Assembly: GCF_965229315.1 (NCBI RefSeq)
Contig: NZ_CBDDJA010000002.1
Span: 1,612,001-1,676,000, forward strand
Source: Pelomonas sp965229315
GTDB lineage: Bacteria > Pseudomonadota > Gammaproteobacteria > Burkholderiales > Burkholderiaceae_C
Direction of reading: 5' to 3'
Length of the DNA stretch: 64,000 bases
Within the stretch, counting starts at the first letter, position 1; each line of letters opens with the position of its first letter. Positions 35,970 through 48,415 of the stretch are shown here, one piece after another. The notes beneath the pieces were generated by a model. The model had not been told where the DNA came from, ran no database searches, and saw only the letters and a program-made list of their open reading frames with translations. A program made the translations under genes and the position numbers.

Positions 35970-36767
35970 TCACTGCTTGGTGCGCGGCGCGATGTCGTAG
36001 TCGAAGTACTTGTCGGCCAGCTTCTTGAACGTGCCGTTGGCCTGCACGGCGTCGATGGCGGCGTTGAACTTCTTGCCCAGCGTCGCCTCGTCCGCACGGC
36101 GCATGCCCACGCCGGTGCCGACACCGAAGATCTTGTCGTCCAGGATGGGGCCGCCCGCGAAGGCGAAGCCCTTGCCCTCGGGCTTCTTCAGGAAGCCGAA
36201 GTCCGCCGCGGGCGAATCCATCAGCGTGGCGTCGATGCGGCCGGACTTCAGGTCCAGGAACACCTGGTCCTGGCTGCTGTAGCGCACGATCTCGCTCTGC
36301 TTGAACGTGGCGGCGGCGTAGGTCTCGTGCGTCGTGCCGCGCTGCACGCCGATCTTCCTGCCCTTCAGGCCCGCGGCCGTGGGTTCCAGCTTGGCGCCGG
36401 CCTTGGCGACGAGGCGTGCCGGCGTGTTGTAGTAGGGCTTGGAGAAGGCCACGACCTTCTGCCGCTCCTCGGTGATGGAGACGCTGGCGAAGATGGCGTC
36501 CACCTTGCGTGACTGCAGCGCGGGGATCAGGCCGTCGAAGTCCTGCTGCACCAGCGTGCACTGCGCCTTCATCTCGGCGCAATAGGCCTGCACCAGCTCG
36601 ATCTCGAAGCCCTTGAGCTTGCCGTCCGCACCGATCTCGGAGAAGGGCGGGTAGGCGCCTTCGACGCCGATGCGGATCTTCTTCCACTCGGGCGCCTGGG
36701 CCTGCGCGAGCGGCGCGACCATCGAGGCGGCCAGCAGGGCCAGCGCAAGCAGGGAGCGTCTTTTCAT
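35970..36767 (-). CDS. aotJ: Polar amino-acid ABC transporter substrate-binding protein (AotJ/ArgT type)
   Basis: The 265-residue periplasmic protein has a signal peptide (LLALALLAASMVAPLAQAQ), the family opening KIRIGVEGAYPPFSEIGADGKLKGFEIEL, the DGLIPALQSRKVDAIFAS block, and cysteines at CAEMKAQC, positioned as in histidine/arginine-binding proteins. It captures basic amino acids for the AotQMP importer. ATG 36767 opens the signal peptide. It is the first gene of the operon, 27 bases after the alpha/beta hydrolase gene, which may belong to the same transcript. Confidence 0.9.
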   Translation of the reverse strand: MKRRSLLALALLAASMVAPLAQAQAPEWKKIRIGVEGAYPPFSEIGADGKLKGFEIELVQAYCAEMKAQCTLVQQDFDGLIPALQSRKVDAIFASVSITEERQKVVAFSKPYYNTPARLVAKAGAKLEPTAAGLKGRKIGVQRGTTHETYAAATFKQSEIVRYSSQDQVFLDLKSGRIDATLMDSPAADFGFLKKPEGKGFAFAGGPILDDKIFGVGTGVGMRRADEATLGKKFNAAIDAVQANGTFKKLADKYFDYDIAPRTKQ

Positions 36768-36793
36768 GTCGGAACTCTGTTGGAGAAGCGGGT

Positions 36794-37750
36794 TCAGCGG
36801 GCGACCTGCGGCAGCCAGTCGCGCAAGGCCGCAAGCGTAGCAGCCGGGTCTTCCTCCTGAGGCACATGGCCCAGCTTCGGGAAAACCACCAAGCGGCTGT
36901 CGGGGATGGCCTTGTGGAACGCCTGGCCCCAGGCCGGCGGGATCAGCCGGTCCCTGCCACCCCACAGGATCAGCGTGGGCACCTTGATCTCGGGCAGCCG
37001 CTCGACCGGGCCGGGCGCGAGCTGCGCCAGGCGCTGCATCAGGGCGACGCGGTTGCCCTCGCGCAGCGTCAGCTCGTAGTAGCGGTCCACCAGCGCGGTG
37101 GTCACGCGGCCGGGGTCGCCGTAGACGTCGGTCACGCTGTCCTCGATGGCCCGGCGCGGCAGCACCCAGCGCATGCCTTCGCGCAGCACGGGCGTGCGGG
37201 CGATGCGAAAGCCCAGCGGCACGGATTCGGGCACGAAGTCGTGGCCGGCGGCGTCCACCAGCACCAGCCCGGCCACGAGCGCCGGATCGGTCAGCGCCAG
37301 TTGCCAGGCGATCTCGCCGCCCAGCGAGTTACCGGCCAGGATGGCGCGGCCCACGCCCAGCCGCGCCAGGAACTGGCGCACGAAGGCGATGTAGCGCGCA
37401 TCGCTGTAGTCGCCGTCGGCGTTCGGCCCGGTCAGGCCGAAGCCGGGCAGGTCGAAGCTGATGACGCGGCGCGTGCGCGCCAGCTCGGCCGCCCAGCCTT
37501 CCCAGGTGTGCAGGCTGGCGCTGGTGCCGTGGATCAGCACCAGCGGCACGGGGTCGCTGCTCGGGCCCTGGTCGCGGTAGTGCACCAGCAGGCCGTCCAG
37601 GTCCAGGAAGTCCGACGGCGGCGGCGCCCAGCGCGGCACCAGGCTCTCCAGAGAACGGTCCGGCGCCTTGCTGACCGCAAAGCCCAGCGCCGCCAGCATC
37701 AGCAGGATGCCCAGCGCCTTCAACGAAAAATCGCCGAACTTCATTGGCAT
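36794..37750 (-). CDS. Alpha/beta hydrolase, membrane-anchored
   Basis: The 318-residue protein has one N-terminal hydrophobic segment (LKALGILLMLAALGFAVS) that could anchor it to the inner membrane, then a full alpha/beta-hydrolase fold. It has oxyanion motif LIHGTSASLHTW, nucleophile elbow AGNSLGGEIAW, acid WGGRDRLIPP and the closing histidine in LGHVPQEED. The substrate is unknown. Two ATGs are possible (37750 and 37744). An interspersed repeat (37754-37888) ends four bases upstream of the first, so the leader is repeat DNA with no clear ribosome site. It may lead into the aot operon. Confidence 0.83.
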   Translation of the reverse strand: MPMKFGDFSLKALGILLMLAALGFAVSKAPDRSLESLVPRWAPPPSDFLDLDGLLVHYRDQGPSSDPVPLVLIHGTSASLHTWEGWAAELARTRRVISFDLPGFGLTGPNADGDYSDARYIAFVRQFLARLGVGRAILAGNSLGGEIAWQLALTDPALVAGLVLVDAAGHDFVPESVPLGFRIARTPVLREGMRWVLPRRAIEDSVTDVYGDPGRVTTALVDRYYELTLREGNRVALMQRLAQLAPGPVERLPEIKVPTLILWGGRDRLIPPAWGQAFHKAIPDSRLVVFPKLGHVPQEEDPAATLAALRDWLPQVAR

Positions 37751-37753
37751 TGC

Positions 37754-37888
37754 GGGCCGAGCGCCGGGCCGCTCCCAAGCCGGCCCGTCAGGCGGTGTGC
37801 TCGCGGCTCGATGCCGCGAGCATCGCCGTCCCCTCGGGAGACCGACTGGGCGCGCGCGCGTTCAGCGTCGCGAGACTGGGCGAGGGGC
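37754..37888. repeat. Long interspersed repeat, copy A
   Basis: This 135-base element aligns over its whole length, with few changes, to 47297-47430: shared blocks include GGGCCGAG, GGGCCGCTCCC, AGCCGGCCCGTCAG, ATGCCGC, GTTCAGCG and CGAGGGGC. Its start, read on the minus strand, gives CTTGGGAGCGGCCC, related to the end motif of the short repeats at 5836, 31481 and 43724. Confidence 0.85.
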
Positions 37889-37892
37889 AGAT

Positions 37893-38630
37893 TCACGTCG
37901 GGCTCAGGTCGGCGTTGACGCCGCGACGGTCGTCGAAGACGAAGCAGTTGCCGTGGTAGTGCCTGCCGCCGGTGTCCTCGAAGTACTTCAGGATGCCGCC
38001 GTCCAGCTGCCAGGCGATGAGGCCCTGCTCCTGCAGCACCATGGCCGCCTTTTCGCAGCGGATGCCGCCGGTGCAGTAGCTGACGACCGTCTTGCCGGCG
38101 AGCGCGTCGCGGTGGGTGGCCAGTGCGTCCGGGAAGTCGCTGAACTTGTCGAGCCGCCAGTCGATGGCGCCGTCGAAGGCGCCCTGGTCGACCTCGAAGC
38201 CGTTGCGCGTGTCCAGCAGGATGACCTCGCGGCCGTCGTCGTCATGGCCCTGGTCCAGCCAGCGCTCCAGCGTGGCCGGCGCCAGCGCGGGCGCACGGGG
38301 CGCCTGGTCGGGGCGCACGGCGGGCCGGTTCATGCGGATGATCTCGGCCTTGACCTTGACCTTCAGGCGCTGGAAGGGCTGGACGTCGCTCCAGCTTTCC
38401 TTGGGCGTCAGCGTCTCGAACCGCACGTCGGCGCGCACCTCGGCGACCCAGGCGCGCACGGCCTCGGCGGGGCCGGCGAGGAACAGGTTGATGCCTTCCT
38501 CGGCGAGCAGCACGGTGCCTTTCAGGCCCAGGGCGTCGGCCCGCGCGTGCAGGCGGTCGCGCAGCGCCGCCGTGTCGGGCAGCGAGACGAACAGGTAGCA
38601 GGAGATGTTGAGGATGGTGCCGGACTGCAT
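37893..38630 (-). CDS. trhO: tRNA uridine(34) hydroxylase, rhodanese-like
   Basis: TrhO (formerly YceA) hydroxylates U34 of certain tRNAs on the way to 5-methoxy- or carboxymethoxyuridine. The 245-residue protein has an N-terminal acylphosphatase-like part (LLAEEGINLFLAGP), a rhodanese domain with the active Cys in VSYCTGGIRCEKAA, and the LDGGILKYFEDTGG block. The ATG at 38630 gives the family start; the frame is open upstream but does not look coding. It is divergent from the receiver-kinase gene and followed by repeat copy A. Confidence 0.93.
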   Translation of the reverse strand: MQSGTILNISCYLFVSLPDTAALRDRLHARADALGLKGTVLLAEEGINLFLAGPAEAVRAWVAEVRADVRFETLTPKESWSDVQPFQRLKVKVKAEIIRMNRPAVRPDQAPRAPALAPATLERWLDQGHDDDGREVILLDTRNGFEVDQGAFDGAIDWRLDKFSDFPDALATHRDALAGKTVVSYCTGGIRCEKAAMVLQEQGLIAWQLDGGILKYFEDTGGRHYHGNCFVFDDRRGVNADLSPT

Positions 38631-38763
38631 GAGGCCGCGGATTATCGGGCCGGCTGGATCGGCCCAGGCTGGCGTCGGGCGCATCGGCAACGTCCCACGC
38701 TTGGGGAAAGCCCCGGGACGGCCTCCGGCATGACGCCAAGGCCAGCGGTTATCCTGGCTCGCC

Positions 38764-39927
38764 ATGCCGCTGATCCTCGTCGTCGACGACCAACCCGCCA
38801 ACATCCACGCGCTCTACCAGTTGCTGGTGGAGGAGAGCGAGGTGTCGATGGCCACCAGCGGCGCGGAGGCGCTGGCCTTCTGCGCCCAGCAGCTGCCCGA
38901 CCTGATCCTGCTCGACGTGCTGATGCCGGAGATGAGCGGCTACGAGGTCTGCGACCGGCTCAAGGCCGACCCGCGCACCCGCGGCATCCCCGTCATCTTC
39001 GTGACCGTGCAGGGCGGCCCGGCCGACGAGGCCGAAGGCTTCGCTCATGGCGCCGTGGACTACATTCCCAAGCCCTTCGTCGACGTCGTCGTGAAGGCGC
39101 GGGTGCGCACGCAGCTGGCGCTGAAGCTGGCGTCCGAGAGCTTTGCGCGCTCGCAGATCGAGCTCTTCCAGCGCGACAAGCTGGCCTCGGTGGGCCGCAC
39201 CATCGCCGGCATCGCGCAGGAGCTGAGCTCGCCGCTGGGCAATGCGCTGATCTCGGCCTGCACGCTGCAAGATGACCTGGCCCAGCTGCGCGGCATCGTG
39301 CACGGCGGCACGCTCAAGCGCAGCGACCTGGACAAGCACCTGCGCGTCAGCGAGGAGAGCGTGGGCCTGGTGCTGTCCAACCTGCAGCGCACGCTGTCCA
39401 TCGTCGACGCCTTCCTGCAGTCCACGGCCGACAACTTCGGCGACCAGCGCCGCAGCTTCTCGCTGCTGGAGCTGGTGCACGAGGTCGTCGCCGGGCTGGC
39501 GCCGGCGCTGGAGGCGCACCTGGTGCGCTGCGAGCTCGATGCCGACGACGACCTGCACCTGCTGAGCTTTCGCGGCGCGCTGGCCAAGGTGCTGACGACG
39601 CTGGTGCAGAACGCCATCAAGCATGCCTACCGCGAGGCCGGCGGCGAGGTCCACATCCGCCTGCGCCCGCTGGGCACGGACCAGCTCACGATCACCGTGC
39701 AGGACCACGGCGTGGGCATCCCGCCCGGCATGCTGGGCCGCGTGTTCGACCCGTTCTTCTCGACACGTTTCGGCCCCAACCGCAGCGAACCGGGCCTGTA
39801 CATCGTGCGCAACCTCGTGACGTTTGCGCTGGGCGGGCAGATCCAGGTCGAATCGACGGCCGGCGTGGGCACCACGGTGCGCCTGACGCTGCCGATGATT
39901 TCTCCCGAGGCCCGCCGGGCCGGCTGA
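38764..39927 (+). CDS. Response regulator fused to a degenerate histidine kinase
   Basis: The 387-residue protein has a receiver domain first (about 1-120; VVDDQ, phospho-Asp51 in LILLDVLMPEMSG, and the conserved Lys in IPKPF). A HisKA-like helix pair and a HATPase_c domain follow. In the H-box the expected histidine is Gln152 (GIAQELSSPLG), and the G2 box reads SEPGLYIV rather than GTGLGLxI. N-box LVQNAIKHAYRE, DHGVGIP and FDPFFS are kept. It may bind ATP but cannot autophosphorylate on this histidine. It starts a three-gene unit and lies 5 bases before the binding-protein gene. No Shine-Dalgarno is seen; a -10-like TATCCT lies about 9 bases before the ATG. Confidence 0.85.
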   Translation: MPLILVVDDQPANIHALYQLLVEESEVSMATSGAEALAFCAQQLPDLILLDVLMPEMSGYEVCDRLKADPRTRGIPVIFVTVQGGPADEAEGFAHGAVDYIPKPFVDVVVKARVRTQLALKLASESFARSQIELFQRDKLASVGRTIAGIAQELSSPLGNALISACTLQDDLAQLRGIVHGGTLKRSDLDKHLRVSEESVGLVLSNLQRTLSIVDAFLQSTADNFGDQRRSFSLLELVHEVVAGLAPALEAHLVRCELDADDDLHLLSFRGALAKVLTTLVQNAIKHAYREAGGEVHIRLRPLGTDQLTITVQDHGVGIPPGMLGRVFDPFFSTRFGPNRSEPGLYIVRNLVTFALGGQIQVESTAGVGTTVRLTLPMISPEARRAG

Positions 39928-39931
39928 ACCG

Positions 39932-41182
39932 ATGCGGATGCCGGAGTTCCTGCGGGGCCGGCTCGCGCTGCTGGGCAGCCTGATCGTGCTGCTGGCGCTG
40001 GGGCTGGCGGCCTACGTCATGCAGCGGCCGGCCAGCGGCACGCCGCGCGCGCCCATCGTCATCGGCCTGCTGCAAGCCCTGACCGGATCGACGGCCAGGA
40101 GCGAGGCGCCGCTGGTGGCGGCCGTCAAGCTCGCCGTGGAGGAGATCAACGCCGGCGGCGGGCTGCTGGGCCAGCGCGTCGAGCTGAAGATTGCCGACAC
40201 CGCGGGCAACCCGAGCCTGGCGGCCGACGGCGCCGAGCGACTCATCGAAAGCGACCGCGCGGCAGCGCTGTTCGGCTGCTGGTCGTCCACCTGCCGTCAG
40301 GTGGTGAAGGCCGTGGTCGAGGCGCGCCGGCACCTGCTGTTCTATCCGCTGGCCTACGAAGGCATGGAGCAGTCGCCCCACATCGTCTACACCGGCCCGA
40401 CGCCCAACCAGCAGGTGCTGCCGGCCACCGACTGGCTGATGAACGGCTTCGGCAGGCGCATCTACCTGGTCGGCACGGACGGCGCGTACCAGCGCCGCGT
40501 GCACGCCGTGCTGCGCGACTTCATCGCGCTCGGCGGCGGCCAGGTGCTCGGTGAGCGCTACGTGCCGCTGGGCGGCGCGGACATGGGCGCCGTCATCGCC
40601 GACCTGCACAAGCTGCAGCCCGACGCCGTCATCAGCACCATCAGCGGCGAGAGCAACGGCGCCTTCTTCGATGCGCTGGTGACCCAGGGCGTGGCGCACC
40701 TGCCGCTGCTGTCCCTGCGCGCCGCCGAGCCCGAGATGCGCGCCTTCGGCGGCGGCCGGCTGGACCGCCACTTCACGGCCTGGAGCTATCTGCAGTCCTT
40801 GCCGGGGCCGGCGAACGAGGCGTTCCTGTCACGGCTGCGGCGCAGCCAGGGCGACGCAGCCCAGGCCAGCGACCCGGCCGTGTCGGCCTACGTCGCCGTG
40901 AAGCTCTGGGCTGCCGCGGTGCGCGAGGTGGGCAGCGCGCAGACCGACGTGGTCAACGCCAACGTGGTGGAGCAGGCCGTCACCGGGCCGCAGGGCTTCG
41001 TGGCGGTGGACGGCCCGTCGCGCAACCTGTGGCGGCCGCTGCGCATCGCCCAGGTCAGGCCCGACGGCGACTTGGGCGAAGTGCTGCTGCTGCCCCGCCA
41101 CATCAAGCCCGAGCCCTGGCCGGCCTTCCGCTCCACCGAGCACTGGCTGACCGAACTCGCGCGCGCCGAGGTGACGCCATGA
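39932..41182 (+). CDS. UrtA/AmiC-like periplasmic binding protein
   Basis: The 416-residue protein has one N-terminal hydrophobic segment (about residues 11-31) without a clear cleavage site, so it may be anchored. Its body is a type I periplasmic binding protein of the urea/short-amide subgroup: FGCWSSTCRQ, LLFYPLAYEGMEQSPHIVYTG, TPNQQVLPATDWL, LVGTDGAYQRR and ISTISGESNGAFFDAL. No urea-type permease or ATPase genes lie near it. It is placed between a receiver-pseudokinase and a hybrid kinase, so it more likely supplies ligand information to the kinase than feeds a transporter. The ligand is inferred only from family. Confidence 0.85.
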   Translation: MRMPEFLRGRLALLGSLIVLLALGLAAYVMQRPASGTPRAPIVIGLLQALTGSTARSEAPLVAAVKLAVEEINAGGGLLGQRVELKIADTAGNPSLAADGAERLIESDRAAALFGCWSSTCRQVVKAVVEARRHLLFYPLAYEGMEQSPHIVYTGPTPNQQVLPATDWLMNGFGRRIYLVGTDGAYQRRVHAVLRDFIALGGGQVLGERYVPLGGADMGAVIADLHKLQPDAVISTISGESNGAFFDALVTQGVAHLPLLSLRAAEPEMRAFGGGRLDRHFTAWSYLQSLPGPANEAFLSRLRRSQGDAAQASDPAVSAYVAVKLWAAAVREVGSAQTDVVNANVVEQAVTGPQGFVAVDGPSRNLWRPLRIAQVRPDGDLGEVLLLPRHIKPEPWPAFRSTEHWLTELARAEVTP

Positions 41183-41189
41183 GCGCCGG

Positions 41190-45065
<3,876 letters not shown>

Positions 45066-45108
45066 TCCGCACGTCGCTCGCGTCCACGAGGGTCCGCGCC
45101 GCGCGTAC

Positions 45109-45127
45109 AATGAGAATCATTCTCATC
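45109..45127 (+). promoter_or_regulatory. Fur box overlapping the feoAB promoter
   Basis: AATGAGAATCATTCTCATC contains perfect 8-base arms (ATGAGAAT and ATTCTCAT) around a central C, the classic Fur 7-1-7 arrangement. A -10-like TACAAT (45106-45111) overlaps its left edge. Iron-bound Fur would repress feoAB when iron is ample. Confidence 0.88.
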
Positions 45128-45157
45128 AATCAAGCTCGATCCTTCGAGCGCCCCGTC

Positions 45158-45421
45158 ATGCCCTTGTCGCCGTCGTCCAGCCTGGCTGCCGCCCCTGCCG
45201 GCCAGGCGCTGATCGTCCAGCGGGTCTGTGCCCCCGAGCACGCGCCGGAATGGGCGTCTTGGCTGTCGGACCTCGGCTTCCTGCCGGGCGAGGCCGTGCG
45301 CGTGCTGCGCCGCGGCGCCCGGCGCACGGGCAACCTGGTGGTGCGCGTGGGGCAGTCGACGTTCGCGTTGCGCCATGCCGAGGCCGAATGCATCGCCGTG
45401 ACGCCGCGCACCCATGGCTGA
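45158..45421 (+). CDS. feoA: Ferrous iron transport protein A
   Basis: The 87-residue SH3-like cytoplasmic protein has WLSDLGFLPGEAVRVLRRG and VRVGQSTFALRHAEAECIAV, the FeoA core, and assists FeoB in ferrous iron uptake. The ATG at 45158 is preferred; the frame is open 16 codons upstream, but that part is the Fur box and promoter itself. It overlaps feoB by eight bases. Confidence 0.92.
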   Translation: MPLSPSSSLAAAPAGQALIVQRVCAPEHAPEWASWLSDLGFLPGEAVRVLRRGARRTGNLVVRVGQSTFALRHAEAECIAVTPRTHG

Positions 45422-47282
45422 GTCCGTCATCCACGTCCACCCCGGTGGCAAGCTGGTGGCGCTCGTCGGCAACCCGAACTGCGGCAAGACGGCGCTGTTC
45501 AACGGCCTGACGGGCAGCCACCAGAAGGTGGCCAACTACGCCGGCGTCACCGTGGAGCGCAAGGAGGGCCGGCTCGTCACCGCGGCCGGCAAGGTGCTGC
45601 GGCTGCTGGACCTGCCGGGCACCTACAGCCTGCACCCGCGCTCGCCCGACGAGCGCGTCACCTGCGACGTTCTGGCCGGCCGTGCCCGGGGCGAGAAGAC
45701 CCCGGACCTGGTCGTCTGCGTGCTGGACGCCACCAACCTGCGCCGCAACCTGCGCCTGCTGCTGGCCGTGCGCCGCCTGGGCCTGCCGGTGGTCGTGGCG
45801 CTGAACATGGCCGACCTGGCCGCCCGGCGCGGCATCGTCATCGACCCCGCGGCGCTGGGCCGGGCGCTGGGCCTGACGGTGGTGCGCACCGTGGCCATCC
45901 ACAAGGAAGGCCTGGACGAGTTGCGCGAGGTGCTGGACCGGCCCGAGGTGTGGGCCTCGGCACCGCTGGAAACGCCCGTGCAGGACGCCGACGACCATGT
46001 CGTCGTCAAGCAGCTGCTGACCGGGCTGAACCTGAACGAGGAGCTGCCGCAGCTGCCCAGCGACCGCGTGGACCGCGTGCTGCTGCACCCGGTCTACGGC
46101 AGCGTCATCCTGGCCGTGATGCTGTTCTTCCTGTTCCAGGCCGTGTTCTCGTGGGCCGAGGCGCCCAAGGCGTGGATCGAGGCCGGCATGGGCTGGCTGG
46201 GCGACATGGTGGGTCACTGGGTGCCCGAGGGCTGGTTCCACAGCCTCATCGTCGACGGCGTCATTGCCGGCGCCGGCGGCGTGCTGGCCTTCCTGCCGCA
46301 GATCCTGATCCTGTTCTTCTTCATCCTCATCCTGGAGGAGTCCGGCTACCTGCCGCGCGCCGCGCTGCTGCTGGACCGGCTGATGGGCAACGTGGGCCTG
46401 TCGGGCCGCAGCTTCATCCCGCTGCTGTCGAGCTTCGCCTGCGCCATCCCGGGCATCATGGCCACGCGCTCCATCGCCAACCCGCGCGACCGGCTCGTGA
46501 CCATCATGATCGCGCCGCTGATGACGTGCTCGGCACGCCTGCCGGTGTACGCGCTGCTGATCGGGGCCTTCATCCCGCAGCGCGAGGTGGCCGGCCTGGA
46601 GCTGCAGGGGCTGGTGCTGTTCGCGCTGTACCTCGCGGGCATCCTCGGCGCGCTGGCCGTCGCGTGGGTCCTGAAACGCTTCACCGACGCCGGCCGCCTG
46701 GTGCGCCCGCTGATGATGGAGCTGCCGAGCTACCACTGGCCGCACCCGCGCAGCATCGCCATCGGCCTGTGGCAGCGCGCCATGATCTTCGTCAAGCGCG
46801 TGGGCGGCATCATCCTGGTCTTGACCATCGCGCTGTGGCTGCTGTCCAGCTTCCCCGGCCCGCCGGAAGGCGCCACGGGCGCGCCCATCCAATACAGCAT
46901 CGCCGGCTGGCTGGGCGCGGGCCTGGCCAAGGTCTTCGCGCCCATCGGCTTCAACTGGCAGATCAGCCTCGCGCTGGTGCCGGGCCTGGCGGCGCGCGAG
47001 GTGGCCATCAGTGCGCTGGGCACGGTCTACGCGTTGTCGGCCACCGGTGACGACGCCGCGCAGGCGCTGTCGGGCCTGATCGCGCAGAGCTGGAGCCTGG
47101 CGACCGCGCTGTCGCTGCTGGCCTGGTACGTGTTCGCGCCGCAATGCCTGGCCACGCTGGCCGCGGTGAAGCGCGAAACCGGCGGCTACAAGATGCCGCT
47201 CATCATGGCCGGCTACCTGTTCGGCCTGGCCTACCTGGCGTCGTTCATCACCTACCGCGTCGCGCTGGCGCTGGGCGCGTGA
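45414..47282 (+). CDS. feoB: Ferrous iron transporter B
   Basis: FeoB is the inner-membrane Fe(II) permease with a cytoplasmic G-protein domain. The 622-residue protein has G1 GNPNCGKTALFN (about residues 19-30), G3 DLPGTYSL, and G4 NMAD, then a helical spacer and the polytopic membrane part with two Gate-type regions (FIPLLSSFACAIPGIMATR; LVPGLAAREVAISALGTVYAL). It is shorter than the 773-residue E. coli protein but of normal length for betaproteobacteria. No feoC is seen downstream; instead there is a long repeat and a convergent cyclophilin gene. Confidence 0.95.
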   Translation: MAESVIHVHPGGKLVALVGNPNCGKTALFNGLTGSHQKVANYAGVTVERKEGRLVTAAGKVLRLLDLPGTYSLHPRSPDERVTCDVLAGRARGEKTPDLVVCVLDATNLRRNLRLLLAVRRLGLPVVVALNMADLAARRGIVIDPAALGRALGLTVVRTVAIHKEGLDELREVLDRPEVWASAPLETPVQDADDHVVVKQLLTGLNLNEELPQLPSDRVDRVLLHPVYGSVILAVMLFFLFQAVFSWAEAPKAWIEAGMGWLGDMVGHWVPEGWFHSLIVDGVIAGAGGVLAFLPQILILFFFILILEESGYLPRAALLLDRLMGNVGLSGRSFIPLLSSFACAIPGIMATRSIANPRDRLVTIMIAPLMTCSARLPVYALLIGAFIPQREVAGLELQGLVLFALYLAGILGALAVAWVLKRFTDAGRLVRPLMMELPSYHWPHPRSIAIGLWQRAMIFVKRVGGIILVLTIALWLLSSFPGPPEGATGAPIQYSIAGWLGAGLAKVFAPIGFNWQISLALVPGLAAREVAISALGTVYALSATGDDAAQALSGLIAQSWSLATALSLLAWYVFAPQCLATLAAVKRETGGYKMPLIMAGYLFGLAYLASFITYRVALALGA

Positions 47283-47296
47283 GGCCGGCGCATTTC

Positions 47297-47430
47297 GGGC
47301 CGAGTGCTGGGCCGCTCCCGAGCCGGCCCGTCAGAGGCTGAGTGCGGCTCCATGCCGCAAACGGCCTCGTCCACGCGGGGGACCGGCTGCGCTCGCCCAC
47401 GTTCAGCGGGAGCGAGACCGGACGAGGGGC
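47297..47430. repeat. Long interspersed repeat, copy B
   Basis: This 134-base element between the convergent feoB and cyclophilin genes aligns from end to end with 37754-37888. It begins GGGCCGAGTGCTGGGCCGC and ends CGAGGGGC. Confidence 0.85.
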
Positions 47431-47431
47431 T

Positions 47432-48391
47432 TCAGGGAATGGGCCGCGTCGGCACGCCCGCGCTGCAGATGTCGGTGTGCGCCGGGCTGTGCACGTACCA
47501 GCCGCCGCGGTAGCGGCGCGCGTCCAGCAACTGCTGCCAGGTCGCCGAGCCGGTCTTCAGCACCTGCAGCGCGGGGCGTTCCGCGGCCGGCACTTCGGCC
47601 AGCAGCCGCACCCGCTGGATGCCGGTGCGCTGTTCGGGCTTGTCGTAGAAGCCCATCGCCGTCGCGCCGCGGGGCAGGGCGGACAGCAGCTCCATGCCTT
47701 TGAGCACGCGCCCGACGACGGTGATGTTCAGGTCCAGCCCGCGCGGCGCATGGCCGATGACGACGTAGAGCTCGGTGCCGTTGCTGGAGTCCACCGCGTC
47801 GCCGCGCCCCGCACCCACCATGCCGTAGCAGTGCGCCAGCCAGGCCTTGCCGGTCTTGGGATCGGCCGCGACGGGCATGCCGTCGGCAAAACCGGCGCGC
47901 GGCGCCCAGCCGTCCACGTCGGGCAGCCGGACGAAGCCCGCCGTCTTGCCGACCTGGTCCAGCGGCACCGAGAACTCGGCGGGCAGCTTGGCATTCACGC
48001 CGGCCGGCAGCGGCCTGGCCTTGGCGGCGTCGTCACCGTCGGGGTCGCCCCACTGCGTGACGAAGTTGTCCTGCACGCGCAGGATGGCCAGCCCGTCCCA
48101 ATAGCCGCCGCGGGCCAGCGCGCGGATGTTGGCCGCGTGCGCCGGCGCGAAGCGTGGTGCCAGCTCGATGACGACCTGGCCCGTGGCGAGCTCCATCAGC
48201 AGCGTGTTGTCCGGGTCCAGCGCGCGCCAGTCGCCGGCGGGGCTGTCCTTGAGCACGTCGGCGGCGGATTTGGCGGATTTGGCGGGTTTGGCGGCCTTGG
48301 CCGTCTTCGCGGGGGCAGCGTTGGCCGCGTGGGCGCCCAGGCTGAGGGCCAGCGCCGCGAGGCAGGCGAGCGGGGTGAGGGTCGGTGTCAT
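47432..48391 (-). CDS. Exported cyclophilin-type peptidyl-prolyl isomerase
   Basis: The 319-residue protein has a signal peptide (LACLAALALSLGAHAANA), an Ala/Lys repeat linker (TAKAAKPAKSAKSAA, about residues 30-44) and a divergent cyclophilin domain. The domain has TGQVVIELAPRFAPAHAANI, the Q-W-G-D segment FVTQWGDPDGDD and ELYVVIGHAPRGLDLNITVVGRVLKGM. It should assist folding in the periplasm. The C-terminal 60 residues extend beyond the domain. ATG 48391 is used; the frame stays open far upstream antisense to dnaE and is not coding there. It is divergent from dnaE with 36 bases between starts. Confidence 0.87.
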   Translation of the reverse strand: MTPTLTPLACLAALALSLGAHAANAAPAKTAKAAKPAKSAKSAADVLKDSPAGDWRALDPDNTLLMELATGQVVIELAPRFAPAHAANIRALARGGYWDGLAILRVQDNFVTQWGDPDGDDAAKARPLPAGVNAKLPAEFSVPLDQVGKTAGFVRLPDVDGWAPRAGFADGMPVAADPKTGKAWLAHCYGMVGAGRGDAVDSSNGTELYVVIGHAPRGLDLNITVVGRVLKGMELLSALPRGATAMGFYDKPEQRTGIQRVRLLAEVPAAERPALQVLKTGSATWQQLLDARRYRGGWYVHSPAHTDICSAGVPTRPIP

Positions 48392-48415
48392 GGCGGGGCA
48401 GCTTAGCCGGCTTCC

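Noticed and set aside
45110..45157. A longer FeoA start at 45110.
   Set aside because: Those codons lie in the Fur box and promoter. The ATG at 45158 gives a normal FeoA N-terminus.
47432..48391. The Ala/Lys repeat in the cyclophilin as a DNA repeat array or CRISPR-like feature.
   Set aside because: It is a short coding low-complexity linker with irregular units and no spacers.
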